In this document: positions 43,286 to 51,755 of the stretch, in pieces
Numbering within the stretch: position 1 is the first letter of the stretch
Layout of the letters: each line of letters opens with the position of its first letter
Source: Clostridia bacterium
Lineage (GTDB): Bacteria > Bacillota > Clostridia > Oscillospirales > Acutalibacteraceae
Reading direction: 5' to 3'
NCBI GenBank assembly: GCA_017380575.1
Contig: JAFODS010000072.1
Coordinates: 1-64,000, forward strand
Length of the DNA: 64,000 nucleotides
Notes under the pieces: model-generated
Databases searched by the model: none
Seen by the model: the letters and a program-made list of their open reading frames with translations, nothing else
Told to the model about the DNA's origin: nothing
Program-made: the position numbers and the translations under genes

Positions 43286-44398
43286 ATGATAATAATTGCT
43301 CCCGATTCCTTCAAAGGCACAATGTCTGCTGTTGAAGTATGCGAAACGGTTAAAAGCGAATTTTTGAAAATTATACCTGATGAAGAAATCATCTGTCTGC
43401 CGATTGCTGACGGCGGTGAGGGTACGGTTGATGCATTGCTTTTTAACGGAGGGGAAAGGATTTCTGTTACAGTAAAAGATCCGTATTTTAACGACATAGA
43501 ATCATTTTTCGGAATTCTGCCCGACGGTACTGCTGTTATAGAAATGGCAGCGGCAAGCGGATTGCCTCTTGTCGGTGAAAATAAAAATCCTTTGCTTACA
43601 ACAACCTACGGCACAGGTCAGCTCATAAAAGCGGCACTTGATAAAGGTTGCCGTGAAATTCTTATCGGTATCGGCGGAAGTGCAACAAACGACGGTGGTA
43701 TAGGCTGTGCGGCGGCTCTTGGTGCAAAGTTCCTTGATGAAAACGGTGACGAGGTCAGCCTTAACGGTGCGGGACTTGCTGATATACGAAAAATTGACCT
43801 CAGTAGTATCGATAAGCGACTTGCAGAAACAAAGATAAAAGTTCTTTGCGATGTTGTAAGTCCTCTCTACGGTCCCAACGGTGCGGCATTTGTCTTCGCT
43901 CCGCAGAAGGGCGCGGATGAGCAAACTGTCAGACTTCTAGATAACGGACTCCGCAACCTTGCAGAAATTACGAAAAGAACTGTCGGAGTTGATAATGCTT
44001 CCCTTGAAGGTGCAGGCGCGGCAGGCGGTCTTGGTTTTGCTCTCGTCAGCTTTCTTAACGGAGAGCTTGTGAAGGGTGCTCCCACGGTACTGAAGGCTAT
44101 GGGGTTTGACACTCTTGCGAAAAATGCCGGACTTGTTATTACAGGTGAGGGCTGTTTTGATGAACAGTCGCTCCTCGGTAAAGCTCCGTATTGGGTTGCT
44201 GAAATGGCAGGGGATACTGAAGTTATCGCTGTTGCGGGATGCTGTAAGATTGAGCTTCCCGAAATTTCAAAAATCAGGAAAGTATACGTAACCGATAAAG
44301 TGGGAAAGAGTTTTGAAGAACTTAAGAAATCCTGTTTTAAAGACCTTAGAAATACAGCAAAAACAATGGCGGAAGAATATTCTGAAAGTAAGTTTTAA
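43286..44398 (+). CDS. glxK: Glycerate kinase (type I)
   Basis: The 370-residue cytosolic enzyme phosphorylates D-glycerate, most likely to 2-phosphoglycerate. Family marks: APDSFKGTMSA at the N terminus, PIADGGEGTVDAL, GIGGSATNDGGIGCAAALGA, GAAGGLGFAL and VITGEGCFDEQSLLGKAP. AGGAGG lies 5 nt before the ATG. It is separated from its upstream neighbour by the inverted-repeat element, and no terminator is clear after it. Confidence 0.94.
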   Translation: MIIIAPDSFKGTMSAVEVCETVKSEFLKIIPDEEIICLPIADGGEGTVDALLFNGGERISVTVKDPYFNDIESFFGILPDGTAVIEMAAASGLPLVGENKNPLLTTTYGTGQLIKAALDKGCREILIGIGGSATNDGGIGCAAALGAKFLDENGDEVSLNGAGLADIRKIDLSSIDKRLAETKIKVLCDVVSPLYGPNGAAFVFAPQKGADEQTVRLLDNGLRNLAEITKRTVGVDNASLEGAGAAGGLGFALVSFLNGELVKGAPTVLKAMGFDTLAKNAGLVITGEGCFDEQSLLGKAPYWVAEMAGDTEVIAVAGCCKIELPEISKIRKVYVTDKVGKSFEELKKSCFKDLRNTAKTMAEEYSESKF

Positions 44399-44471
44399 AC
44401 ACTTTCAACATAGTTTCCCACACCTTTTGGGCATATACAGAGCTTTAAAAGAATATGGAACACAATATCTT

Positions 44472-44527
44472 GGACAGAAAATGGTTTTCCACATAACTTT
44501 CCACAAAACTGTGTGGAAAATCTGTCC
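44472..44527. promoter_or_regulatory. DnaA-box-like cluster in a palindrome
   Basis: TTTTCCACA (44485-44493), CTTTCCACA (44497-44505) and, inverted, TGTGGAAAA (44512-44520) match or nearly match TTWTNCACA. The outer arms GGACAGA and TCTGTCC close the palindrome. A further TTTCCCACA lies at 44414-44422. No origin genes are in the window. Confidence 0.5.
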
Positions 44528-44559
44528 GTAAAAATCATTCAAAAATCTTCAAAAAGTGC

Positions 44560-44588
44560 TTGACAATATGCATTCTATACTGTATAAT
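44560..44588 (+). promoter_or_regulatory. Consensus promoter of the ylxM-ffh operon
   Basis: TTGACA (44560-44565), 17-bp spacer, TATAAT (44583-44588), a perfect sigma-A match. Confidence 0.92.
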
Positions 44589-44590
44589 GA

Positions 44591-44626
44591 CTGCCTGTAA
44601 AGAAAAAAACTTTACAGGCAGTTTTT
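44591..44626 (+). promoter_or_regulatory. 5'-terminal stem-loop of the ylxM-ffh mRNA
   Basis: CTGCCTGTAAAG and CTTTACAGGCAG (12 bp) around seven A, followed by TTTTT and then at once by the ribosome site. Transcription should begin at about 44595, inside the left arm, so the RNA stem would be shorter (about 8 bp). It may stabilise the mRNA or act as a weak attenuator. Confidence 0.6.
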
Positions 44627-44642
44627 GAAAGGAGTCTTTGTT

Positions 44643-45017
44643 GTGAGTAAAAATCTTGATATAACTCTTTTGCTTGATTTTTACGGCGATATGCTTACGG
44701 ACAAGCAACGCAGTTTTATCAGCTATTACTACAATGACGATCTTTCTCTTTCAGAGATTGCTGCTGACGAGGGTATTACACGTCAGGGTGTACGCGATGC
44801 AATCAAAAGGGCAGAAACCCAGCTTATTGCAATGGAAGAACGCCTCGGACTTGTTGCCCGTTTTGAAAATATGAAAATCGGTTTAAGTGAAATAATCGAA
44901 TATGCCGAGGAAATCGCGATATATAACCGAAAAAACTCTCTCTCAATGGAAGTTAACGACAACACAGCCAAAATAAAGGCTATTGCACAGACACTTCTTG
45001 CAGAGAATTACTCTTAA
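44643..45017 (+). CDS. ylxM: YlxM, signal-recognition-particle-associated HTH protein
   Basis: 124 residues. LLLDFYGDMLTDKQRSFISYYYNDDLSLSEIAADEGITRQGVRDAIKRAE is the sigma-70 region 4-like HTH of YlxM, which in streptococci modulates SRP GTPase activity. Start is GTG 44643, 8 nt after GAAAGGAG. The gene lies 15 bp upstream of ffh, its standard place. Confidence 0.92.
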   Translation: MSKNLDITLLLDFYGDMLTDKQRSFISYYYNDDLSLSEIAADEGITRQGVRDAIKRAETQLIAMEERLGLVARFENMKIGLSEIIEYAEEIAIYNRKNSLSMEVNDNTAKIKAIAQTLLAENYS

Positions 45018-45032
45018 AAAGGTGGTACCGCT

Positions 45033-46382
45033 ATGGCATTTGAGGGCCTTTCTGACAGACTCGAAGCCGCGTTTCAAAGGCTGAAGAGTAAAGGTGCCTT
45101 GACGGAAGCTGACGTAAGAAGTGCGATGCGTGAAGTTCGCCTTGCGTTGCTTGAAGCTGACGTTAACTACAAGGTTGCCAAGGACTTTACCGAAAAGGTT
45201 AGCCAGAGAGCCGTCGGTGAGCAGGTTATGGAAAGTCTTACACCTGCACAGATGGTTATTAAAATAGTAAATGAAGAGCTTACCGAACTTATGGGCGGAA
45301 CAAAATCCCGTCTTGCGATTGCAAATCATCCGCCGACAGTCGTTATGATGTGCGGTCTTCAGGGTTCAGGTAAAACAACTCACAGTGCAAAGATTGCATT
45401 AAGACTCAAAAACGAAGGACACCGTCCTTTGCTTGTAGCCTGTGACATTTACCGTCCGGCTGCTATCAAGCAGTTGCAGGTTGTCGGTGAAAGCATCGGA
45501 GTTCCTGTTTTTGAAATGGGACAGATCAATCCCGTTGAAATTGCACGCGAGGCTATCAAGCTTGCAAAAGATCAGGGTTATGACTACGTATTCCTTGATA
45601 CTGCCGGCCGACTTCACATTGACGAAGAGCTTATGACTGAGCTTAAGAACGTCAAGGCTGAAGTAAAGCCACACGAAATCCTTCTTGTTGTTGACTCAAT
45701 GACAGGTCAGGACGCAGTTAACGTTGCAACAAGCTTCAACGACGCTTTGGGAATCGACGGTATCGTTCTCACAAAGCTCGACGGTGATACACGAGGCGGT
45801 GCGGCACTTTCAACAAGAGCCGTTACGGGTAAGCCGATCAAGTTCGTCGGTATCGGTGAAAAGCTTACAGATCTCGATATTTTCCACCCCGACCGTATGG
45901 CTTCAAGAATCCTTGGAATGGGTGATATGCTTTCTCTTATTGAAAAGGCTGAACAGGCTCTTGACGAAAAGAAAGCTATGGAACTTGAAAAGAAGCTCCG
46001 TCAGAATAAGTTTGACCTCAACGACCTTATGGAACAGCTCGATCAGGTTCGTAAGATGGGTTCAATCAAGGACACTCTTTCAATGATTCCGGGTATGGAA
46101 AAGAAAATCAAGGATGTTGAAATTGACGAAAGACAGTTTGATAAAATCAAGGCTGTTATTCAGTCAATGACACCGCAGGAGAGAGAAAAGCCTGAAATCA
46201 TCAACCCGTCAAGAAAACGAAGAATCGCTCAGGGTTGCGGTCAGGATGTTGAAGCAGTCAACAGACTTCTTTCTCAGCACAAGCAGATGCAGAAAATGTT
46301 CAAGCAACTTAATCCCAAGGGCAAGAAACGCAGAAGAGGCGGTAGGCCTGACCTCTCTCAGCTTAAGGGATTCAATATCTAA
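45033..46382 (+). CDS. ffh: Signal recognition particle protein Ffh
   Basis: 449 residues. N domain (1-90), G domain with GLQGSGKTT (108-116), DTAGR, TKLDGDTRGGAALS and the GIGEK insertion end, then the methionine-rich M domain (about 300-449) with RIAQGCGQDVEAVNRLL and a basic GKKRRRGGRP tail. It binds signal sequences and 4.5S RNA to target membrane proteins. GGTGG precedes the start. The SRP RNA gene is not in this window. Confidence 0.97.
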   Translation: MAFEGLSDRLEAAFQRLKSKGALTEADVRSAMREVRLALLEADVNYKVAKDFTEKVSQRAVGEQVMESLTPAQMVIKIVNEELTELMGGTKSRLAIANHPPTVVMMCGLQGSGKTTHSAKIALRLKNEGHRPLLVACDIYRPAAIKQLQVVGESIGVPVFEMGQINPVEIAREAIKLAKDQGYDYVFLDTAGRLHIDEELMTELKNVKAEVKPHEILLVVDSMTGQDAVNVATSFNDALGIDGIVLTKLDGDTRGGAALSTRAVTGKPIKFVGIGEKLTDLDIFHPDRMASRILGMGDMLSLIEKAEQALDEKKAMELEKKLRQNKFDLNDLMEQLDQVRKMGSIKDTLSMIPGMEKKIKDVEIDERQFDKIKAVIQSMTPQEREKPEIINPSRKRRIAQGCGQDVEAVNRLLSQHKQMQKMFKQLNPKGKKRRRGGRPDLSQLKGFNI

Positions 46383-46453
46383 ACTTCAACACGCACAATT
46401 CACTTGCGTGATTGATATATAAACAATTAATTTTTATTTTGGAGGAATTTATT

Positions 46454-46696
46454 ATGGTTAAAATCAGACTTCGTCGTATGGGTGCAAAGAGAGCTCCTTT
46501 CTATCGTGTAGTTGTAGCAGATTCAAAGTATCCCCGTGACGGCAGATTCATCGAAGAGATCGGTACTTACAATCCGATGACAGAGCCTGCAGAGATCAAC
46601 ATCGATGCAGAGAAGGCTGCAAAGTGGATTGCTAACGGCGCTCAGCCCACAGACACAGTTAAGGATCTCTTTAAGAAGAACGGCATCATCAAGTAA
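46454..46696 (+). CDS. rpsP: 30S ribosomal protein S16
   Basis: 80 residues. [25 protein letters not shown] is the conserved S16 N terminus, and [11 protein letters not shown] follows. GGAGG sits 8 nt before ATG 46454. It is 71 bp from ffh across a leader holding a small CACGCA/TGCGTG hairpin. Standard ffh-rpsP-khpA-rimM-trmD order. Confidence 0.97.
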   Translation: MVKIRLRRMGAKRAPFYRVVVADSKYPRDGRFIEEIGTYNPMTEPAEINIDAEKAAKWIANGAQPTDTVKDLFKKNGIIK

Positions 46697-46734
46697 TTAC
46701 TCGCAAAAAATTACTCAGAGGAGTTAGTTTAAAG

Positions 46735-46968
46735 ATGAAAGAGTTATTGACACAGATCGCTCAGGGCCTTGTAAACGATCCCGAGGCTGTTTCAGTTGTT
46801 GTTGACGAGCCGGATGAGGATGGCGTAATTGTTTATCATCTTCATGTTGCTCCCGACGATATGGGACGTGTTATCGGCAAGCAGGGCAGAATTGCAAAGG
46901 CTATAAGAATAGTTATGCGTTCAGCGGCAAACCGCAGCGAGCAGAAAATCTCTGTTGAAATTGACTAA
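46735..46968 (+). CDS. khpA: KH-domain RNA-binding protein KhpA (YlqC)
   Basis: 77 residues forming one type II KH domain, with VIGKQGRIAKAI (47-58) holding the GxxG RNA-binding loop. KhpA pairs with KhpB/Jag to bind RNA and influence cell division in streptococci. GAGGAG precedes it. Followed by a terminator-like hairpin before rimM. Confidence 0.95.
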   Translation: MKELLTQIAQGLVNDPEAVSVVVDEPDEDGVIVYHLHVAPDDMGRVIGKQGRIAKAIRIVMRSAANRSEQKISVEID

Positions 46969-46979
46969 GCTAAACGAAG

Positions 46980-47004
46980 AGGGTCGCTTTTTGCGACCCT
47001 TTTT
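46980..47004 (+). terminator. Intrinsic terminator or attenuator between khpA and rimM
   Basis: AGGGTCGC and GCGACCCT around TTTTT, then TTTT. With rimM starting 17 bp later, partial read-through would set the ratio of rimM-trmD to rpsP-khpA. Confidence 0.85.
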
Positions 47005-47021
47005 GAAATTCAGGTGATTTT

Positions 47022-47540
47022 ATGATTAAAGAATTTCTTGAAGTAGGACAGATTGTAGGCACTCACGGTGTACGCGGTGAAATGCGTCTTAATCCGTGGG
47101 CGGACGGTCCCGAATTTGTGAAACAATTCAAAACTTTTTACTATGATAATAGTGGGGCAAAAAGCGTGAAAGTAATTTCCGCAAGACCTCACGGTAATGT
47201 TGCAATCGTTAAGCTTGACGGTATTGACACTGTTGAAAAAGCTTCTGCGATGCGTAACAAGGTGCTTTATATTAGACGTGCTGATGCTAAAATCAAAGAA
47301 GGTTCTTATTTCATTTCTGAGCTTATCGGCTGTGATGTTTTTGATGCAGAAGACGGTAATATCTGTTACGGTGTTCTTTCGGATGTAAGCGAAACAGGTG
47401 CAAACGATGTGTGGCATATTAAAAAGGATGGCGAGGAGTATCTTATTCCTGCAATTCCGAGTGTTGTTATAAACGTTGATGTTGAATCCAACAGAGTGGA
47501 AATAAAGCCTTTGAGAGGAATTTTTGACGATGAGAATTGA
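47022..47540 (+). CDS. rimM: Ribosome maturation factor RimM
   Basis: 172 residues: N-terminal RimM beta-barrel (VGQIVGTHGVRGEMRLNPW) and C-terminal PRC-barrel (LIGCDVFDAEDGN, LIPAIPSVVINVDVESNRVEIKPLRGI). It assists 30S subunit 3'-domain assembly by binding S19. It overlaps trmD by 11 bp. Confidence 0.96.
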   Translation: MIKEFLEVGQIVGTHGVRGEMRLNPWADGPEFVKQFKTFYYDNSGAKSVKVISARPHGNVAIVKLDGIDTVEKASAMRNKVLYIRRADAKIKEGSYFISELIGCDVFDAEDGNICYGVLSDVSETGANDVWHIKKDGEEYLIPAIPSVVINVDVESNRVEIKPLRGIFDDEN

Positions 47541-48270
47541 CATAATGACGCTTTTTCCCGAAATGTGCGAGCGAGTGCTCAGCGAAAGCATAATCGGTCG
47601 CTCACGTGAAGGCGGACTTGTTGAAATAAATTGTGTTAATATAAGAGATTATTCAAAAGATAAGCACCGCAGAGTTGATGATGCAACCTACGGTGGCGGT
47701 CTCGGTATGCTTATGCAGGTTGATCCTATCTACGATTGCTTCTGTGATTTGGAAGAGAAAATCGGTTCAAGACCGCACCTTATCTATATGTCACCGCAGG
47801 GCAAAACTCTTACTCAGGAAAGAGTAAAAGAGCTTTCGCAGATGGACAATATCGCAATTCTTTGCGGTCATTACGAGGGTGTTGACGAAAGAGTCATAGA
47901 AGAGATTGTTGATGAGGAAATCTCAATCGGTGACTATGTTCTTACGGGCGGTGAGCTTCCGGCACTTGTGCTTGCGGACAGCATTTCAAGAATGCTTCCG
48001 GGTGTGCTTGCGGAGGATGCCGCATTTGAAGAGGAAAGCCATTACAACTCTCTTCTTGAGTATCCGCAGTATACAAGACCTTACGAATGGCACGGAAAGA
48101 AGGTTCCCGATGTACTTATTTCCGGTCACCACGCCAATATAAACAAATGGCGCAGAGAGCAGTCTTTGATGCGAACATATTACAGGCGTCCTGACCTGCT
48201 TGAAACAGCAGAATTAGACAAAAAAGACAAACAATTTTTGGAAAATCTTAAAAATTGCGAAGAAAAATAG
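47530..48270 (+). CDS. trmD: tRNA (guanine-N1)-methyltransferase
   Basis: 246 residues. TrmD methylates G37 of tRNAs with SAM. MRIDIMTLFPEMCERVLSESI, DDATYGGGLGMLMQ, ILCGHYEGVDERV and the knot region IGDYVLTGGELPALVLADS are typical. ATG 47530 has GAGAGG upstream. rplS normally follows trmD but is missing here. Confidence 0.96.
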   Translation: MRIDIMTLFPEMCERVLSESIIGRSREGGLVEINCVNIRDYSKDKHRRVDDATYGGGLGMLMQVDPIYDCFCDLEEKIGSRPHLIYMSPQGKTLTQERVKELSQMDNIAILCGHYEGVDERVIEEIVDEEISIGDYVLTGGELPALVLADSISRMLPGVLAEDAAFEEESHYNSLLEYPQYTRPYEWHGKKVPDVLISGHHANINKWRREQSLMRTYYRRPDLLETAELDKKDKQFLENLKNCEEK

Positions 48271-48383
48271 TCATAGTGCATTAAAATATTTTATAAGCAT
48301 AGTTATTATGCACAAACAAAGGGTTTATAAAATCTTAACATTTGGAGCACAATACGAATTATTTTTAAAGTGAAGTTTATTTG

Positions 48384-48411
48384 TTGACGATGAAAAGTTT
48401 TGTGATATAAT
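48384..48411 (+). promoter_or_regulatory. Promoter of the HPr-like gene
   Basis: TTGACG (48384-48389), 16-bp spacer, TATAAT (48406-48411). The rest of the 208-bp gap after trmD is AT-rich, with a loose GTGCAT/ATGCAC inverted repeat. Confidence 0.75.
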
Positions 48412-48478
48412 AATTAACAAGTAGTAAGCTGGTAGATAAGCATTGCTTTGAATTTATTTGAATTGGGAGATATAGGTT

Positions 48479-48742
48479 ATGTTTGAGAAAGAAGTTACAG
48501 TACAGAATCAGGTTGGCTTGAGTGCACGTCCTGCTACATTCTTCATTCAGAAGGCAAATTGCTTCAAATCATCAATCTGGATTGAGAAGGAAGAACGTCG
48601 TGCTAATGCAAAGAGTTTGCTTGGCGTACTTTCATTGGGTATTGACGGTGGCACAACTGTTAAGGTTATCGCTGCAGGTCCCGATGAGGAGCAGGCTGTT
48701 GAAGAACTTGTTAAGCTTGTAAATTCAGGTTTTGCTGTATAA
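48479..48742 (+). CDS. HPr-family protein with Ser at position 15 (Crh-like)
   Basis: 87 residues with the full HPr fold. The usual GLHARPA loop reads GLSARPA, so position 15, where the PEP-dependent phospho-histidine should be, is serine. Position 46 (NAKSLLGVLSLGI) keeps the serine phosphorylated by HPr kinase. This resembles Crh (Gln15), a regulator of catabolite control with no PTS transfer role. GGGAG precedes the start. Upstream of uvrC, as HPr-like genes often are in Clostridia. Confidence 0.9.
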   Translation: MFEKEVTVQNQVGLSARPATFFIQKANCFKSSIWIEKEERRANAKSLLGVLSLGIDGGTTVKVIAAGPDEEQAVEELVKLVNSGFAV

Positions 48743-48760
48743 TTATATTTTGATTTGAAG

Positions 48761-48788
48761 AGGTTGCCTGAATACGGCAACCTTTTTT
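48761..48788 (+). terminator. Terminator of the HPr-like gene
   Basis: AGGTTGCC and GGCAACCT with a 7-nt loop, then six T, before the uvrC ribosome site. Confidence 0.92.
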
Positions 48789-48823
48789 GTTTATATTCAG
48801 TATTTAAAACGGAGGTGAGTGTT

Positions 48824-50674
48824 ATGCAGATTCAGGAGTTAAGAAAAAAGGCAATGTCCTTGCCCAAAACTCCGGGTGTTTACCTTATGAAAAACGAAAA
48901 GGGTACGATTATATATGTCGGCAAGGCGAAGGCACTTAAAAACCGTGTCAGCCAGTATTTCGGTTCGCAGAACACTCATTCAGTAAAGGTAAGGAAAATG
49001 GTTGAAAACGTCTTTGATTTTGACTATATTCTTACGGATAGCGAATTTGAAGCACTCGTGCTTGAATGTTCATTAATTAAGCAGTATACCCCGAAATACA
49101 ATATTCTTTTAAAGGATGACAAGGGTTATTCATATATCAGGGTTACGAAGGGCGAATGGCCGAAAATTACGGCTGTTCTGCAGAAGGGCAAGGACGATGC
49201 ACGTTACATCGGACCGTACACAAGCTCGTTCAGCGTAACCTCATCCGTTGACGAAGCACTTAAAATTTTTATGCTTCCGAGATGCAACAAAAGCTTTCCG
49301 CGTGAAATAGGAAAGGGCAGACCGTGCCTTAATTATTTCATAAAGCAATGTTCAGCTCCGTGTGCGGGTAAAATCACACGTGATGAATACAACGAAGCTG
49401 TTGATGCAGCTGTCAAATTCCTTCAGGGCGACAGTGCAAAAATTGTTTCCGAGCTGACGGCTGAAATGGAAGAAGCGGCTGAAAACCTTGAGTTTGAAAA
49501 AGCTGCAAGACTTCGTGACAGAATAAACTCAATTAAAAAAATCAATGAAAAGCAAAAGGTTGCAGGCTCAGACGTCAAGGAGCAGGACGTTTTTGCAATT
49601 GCTCAGGCGGAGGATAAATTCTGCCTTTCGGTTCTCCGTTTCTTTGACGGCAGACTCCGTGATAACGAATGGTTTATATTTGACGAAATGAATTCTCTTC
49701 CCGAGATGAGAAGCGAGCTTATAACCCGTTTTTATTCGATGGGACGAACAGTTCCTAAAAGAGTTACCGTCGATGGTGAAGTAAGCGATTCCGAATTGCT
49801 TACACAGTGGCTTTCCGAGGTTGCAGGACGTAAGGTGGAAATCCACATTCCGCAGCGTGGCAGACAGCTTGAGCTTGTTGCAATGTGTCGCAACAACGCT
49901 TCGCAGAAGCTTGCACTTTCAATGGGCAGAAGCGGTAAAGCAACAGCAGCACTTGATGAACTTTCAAGGCTTCTTAATCTGCCGAAGCCACCCGTGTTTA
50001 TTGAGTCTTACGATATTTCACACACGGCAGGCAGTGATAATGTTGCAGGTATGGTAGTTTTCAAAAACGGATTACCTTATAAAAAGAATTACCGTCGCTT
50101 TTCAATCAAGGGATTTGACGGTCAGGACGACTATGCTTCAATGGCAGAGGTAATCTCTCGTCGCCTTAACCGATATATGGAAGAAAAAGATACGGAAGAA
50201 GGCTTCGGCATTTTGCCCGACCTTATTCTCCTTGACGGTGGTATGGGTCAGGTCAATGCAGTTTTGCCGATTATAAAAGCGTTCGGATTTGACATACCTG
50301 TTTACGGTATGGTCAAGGATAACAAGCACCGCACAAGAGCGATTGCATTCGACGGTGGTGAAATTGCAATCAACTCAAAACGTCAGGCTTTTACTCTGAT
50401 TTCAACTATTCAGGAAGAGGTACACCGTTATTCGGTTGCATACCATCATTCGAAACATAAAAAGTCAATGTTCAATGCAACTCTTACCAAAATTGAAGGT
50501 GTCGGCGAGAAAAAGAGCAAGGCTCTGCTCAAGCATTTCAAAACAGTTTCCGCAATTAAAGAGGCAAGTGTTGATGAGCTTTGCAAGGCAGAGGGTATAA
50601 ACCGTTCAACTGCGGAAAAAGTTTATAATTATTTCAGAAAAGATATTGACAACACACCCGAAAAAATGGGATAA
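48824..50674 (+). CDS. uvrC: Excinuclease ABC subunit C
   Basis: 616 residues. GIY-YIG nuclease domain (GVYLMKNEKGTIIYVGKAKALKNRV, about 17-41), a UVR motif (ENLEFEKAARLRDRI near 225), the RNase H-like C-terminal nuclease (SYDISHTAGSDNVAGMVVF, LLDGGMGQVNA) and a helix-hairpin-helix end (IEGVGEKKSKALLKHF). It makes both cuts in nucleotide-excision repair. ATG 48824 follows GGAGGTGA; the longer frame crosses a terminator. Confidence 0.97.
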   Translation: MQIQELRKKAMSLPKTPGVYLMKNEKGTIIYVGKAKALKNRVSQYFGSQNTHSVKVRKMVENVFDFDYILTDSEFEALVLECSLIKQYTPKYNILLKDDKGYSYIRVTKGEWPKITAVLQKGKDDARYIGPYTSSFSVTSSVDEALKIFMLPRCNKSFPREIGKGRPCLNYFIKQCSAPCAGKITRDEYNEAVDAAVKFLQGDSAKIVSELTAEMEEAAENLEFEKAARLRDRINSIKKINEKQKVAGSDVKEQDVFAIAQAEDKFCLSVLRFFDGRLRDNEWFIFDEMNSLPEMRSELITRFYSMGRTVPKRVTVDGEVSDSELLTQWLSEVAGRKVEIHIPQRGRQLELVAMCRNNASQKLALSMGRSGKATAALDELSRLLNLPKPPVFIESYDISHTAGSDNVAGMVVFKNGLPYKKNYRRFSIKGFDGQDDYASMAEVISRRLNRYMEEKDTEEGFGILPDLILLDGGMGQVNAVLPIIKAFGFDIPVYGMVKDNKHRTRAIAFDGGEIAINSKRQAFTLISTIQEEVHRYSVAYHHSKHKKSMFNATLTKIEGVGEKKSKALLKHFKTVSAIKEASVDELCKAEGINRSTAEKVYNYFRKDIDNTPEKMG

Positions 50675-50708
50675 TAAAATGTAAAATAATATGATGGGAG
50701 CTTGTACT

Positions 50709-51263
50709 GTGCGAGTAATAACAGGTTCAGCAAGAGGTCGCGTTCTTAAAACTCTTGAGGGTGAGGATGTACGTCCGACCACAGACAGAGTAAAAGAAGC
50801 GATATTCAGCATAATACAGTTCGAAATCGAAGGCAGGGAAGTCCTTGACCTTTTTGCAGGTTCGGGACAGCTCGGAATCGAAGCTTTAAGCAGAGGTGCA
50901 GCTTATTCAACTTTTGTTGATCTTAATAAGGATGCAGTCAGCGTTATCAAGTCCAACCTCCTTGCAACAGGTTTGCATAGGAATTCTGCAGTATTGCAGT
51001 CTGATGCCTTCGCATTTCTCAGAAACAGCAAGAAAAAATTTGATATAGTTTTTATGGATCCACCGTATTCAAAGGGACTTTTGCAGAAAGCTCTTCCGTT
51101 GGTTGCTGATGTTATGAACGACGGCGGAGTGATTATTTGCGAGCATCCCTACGGCGAAGAAATGCCGCAGAATGTCGGAAGGTTTTCAATTTACCGTGAG
51201 TATAAATACAGTAAGCTTGCTCTTACGGTTTACAGACTTGATGAAGGAGTGGATGCTAAATGA
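50709..51263 (+). CDS. rsmD: 16S rRNA (guanine-966 N2)-methyltransferase RsmD
   Basis: 184 residues. RVITGSARGRVLKTL, VRPTTDRVKEAIFSI, the SAM loop LDLFAGSGQLGIEALSRGA and the catalytic DPPY motif are all present. GTG 50709 is chosen, 8 nt after GGGAG, giving the standard MRVI start; an ATG at 50691 would add six odd residues. Its stop overlaps coaD by ATGA. Confidence 0.94.
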   Translation: MRVITGSARGRVLKTLEGEDVRPTTDRVKEAIFSIIQFEIEGREVLDLFAGSGQLGIEALSRGAAYSTFVDLNKDAVSVIKSNLLATGLHRNSAVLQSDAFAFLRNSKKKFDIVFMDPPYSKGLLQKALPLVADVMNDGGVIICEHPYGEEMPQNVGRFSIYREYKYSKLALTVYRLDEGVDAK

Positions 51264-51748
51264 AAATTGCAATCTACCCCGGCAGCTTTGACCCGATAAC
51301 AAACGGTCACCTCAGCGTGATCCGACGTGCGGCAAAGCTTTTTGACGAAGTGCTTGTAGTGGTTATGATTAACCATAAAAAGCCTGTCGGATGCTTCAGC
51401 TATGAAGAAAGAATGGAGCTTATCAAACGTTGCACAAAGGATATTCCGAATGTCAAGGTTGATTATTACGCAGGCTTGCTTGCAGACTATGCAAGAGAAA
51501 AGGATGCAACCGCAATTGTAAAGGGTTTGCGAGCCGTTTCTGACTTTGAGCATGAATTTCAGCAGGCACTTACAAACAAGGAGCTTAATCCTGATGTTGA
51601 AACAGTCTTTGTAACGGCAGGTGCCGATTATATGTACCTTTCGTCAAGCATAGTTAAGCAGGTTTGTCAGTTTGGCGGAGATGTTTCGAAGTTTGTACCT
51701 CCTGAGGTATATGAAGATATTGTTAAAGGCATAAAAAAGAAAGGATGA
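51260..51748 (+). CDS. coaD: Phosphopantetheine adenylyltransferase
   Basis: 162 residues. IYPGSFDPITNGHLSVI holds the TNGH nucleotidyl-transfer motif (14-17); VKGLRAVSDFEHE and YLSSSIVKQV complete the active site. Catalyses the fourth step of coenzyme A synthesis. Coupled to rsmD, the usual pair. Confidence 0.97.
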   Translation: MKIAIYPGSFDPITNGHLSVIRRAAKLFDEVLVVVMINHKKPVGCFSYEERMELIKRCTKDIPNVKVDYYAGLLADYAREKDATAIVKGLRAVSDFEHEFQQALTNKELNPDVETVFVTAGADYMYLSSSIVKQVCQFGGDVSKFVPPEVYEDIVKGIKKKG

Positions 51749-51755
51749 ACTTAAA

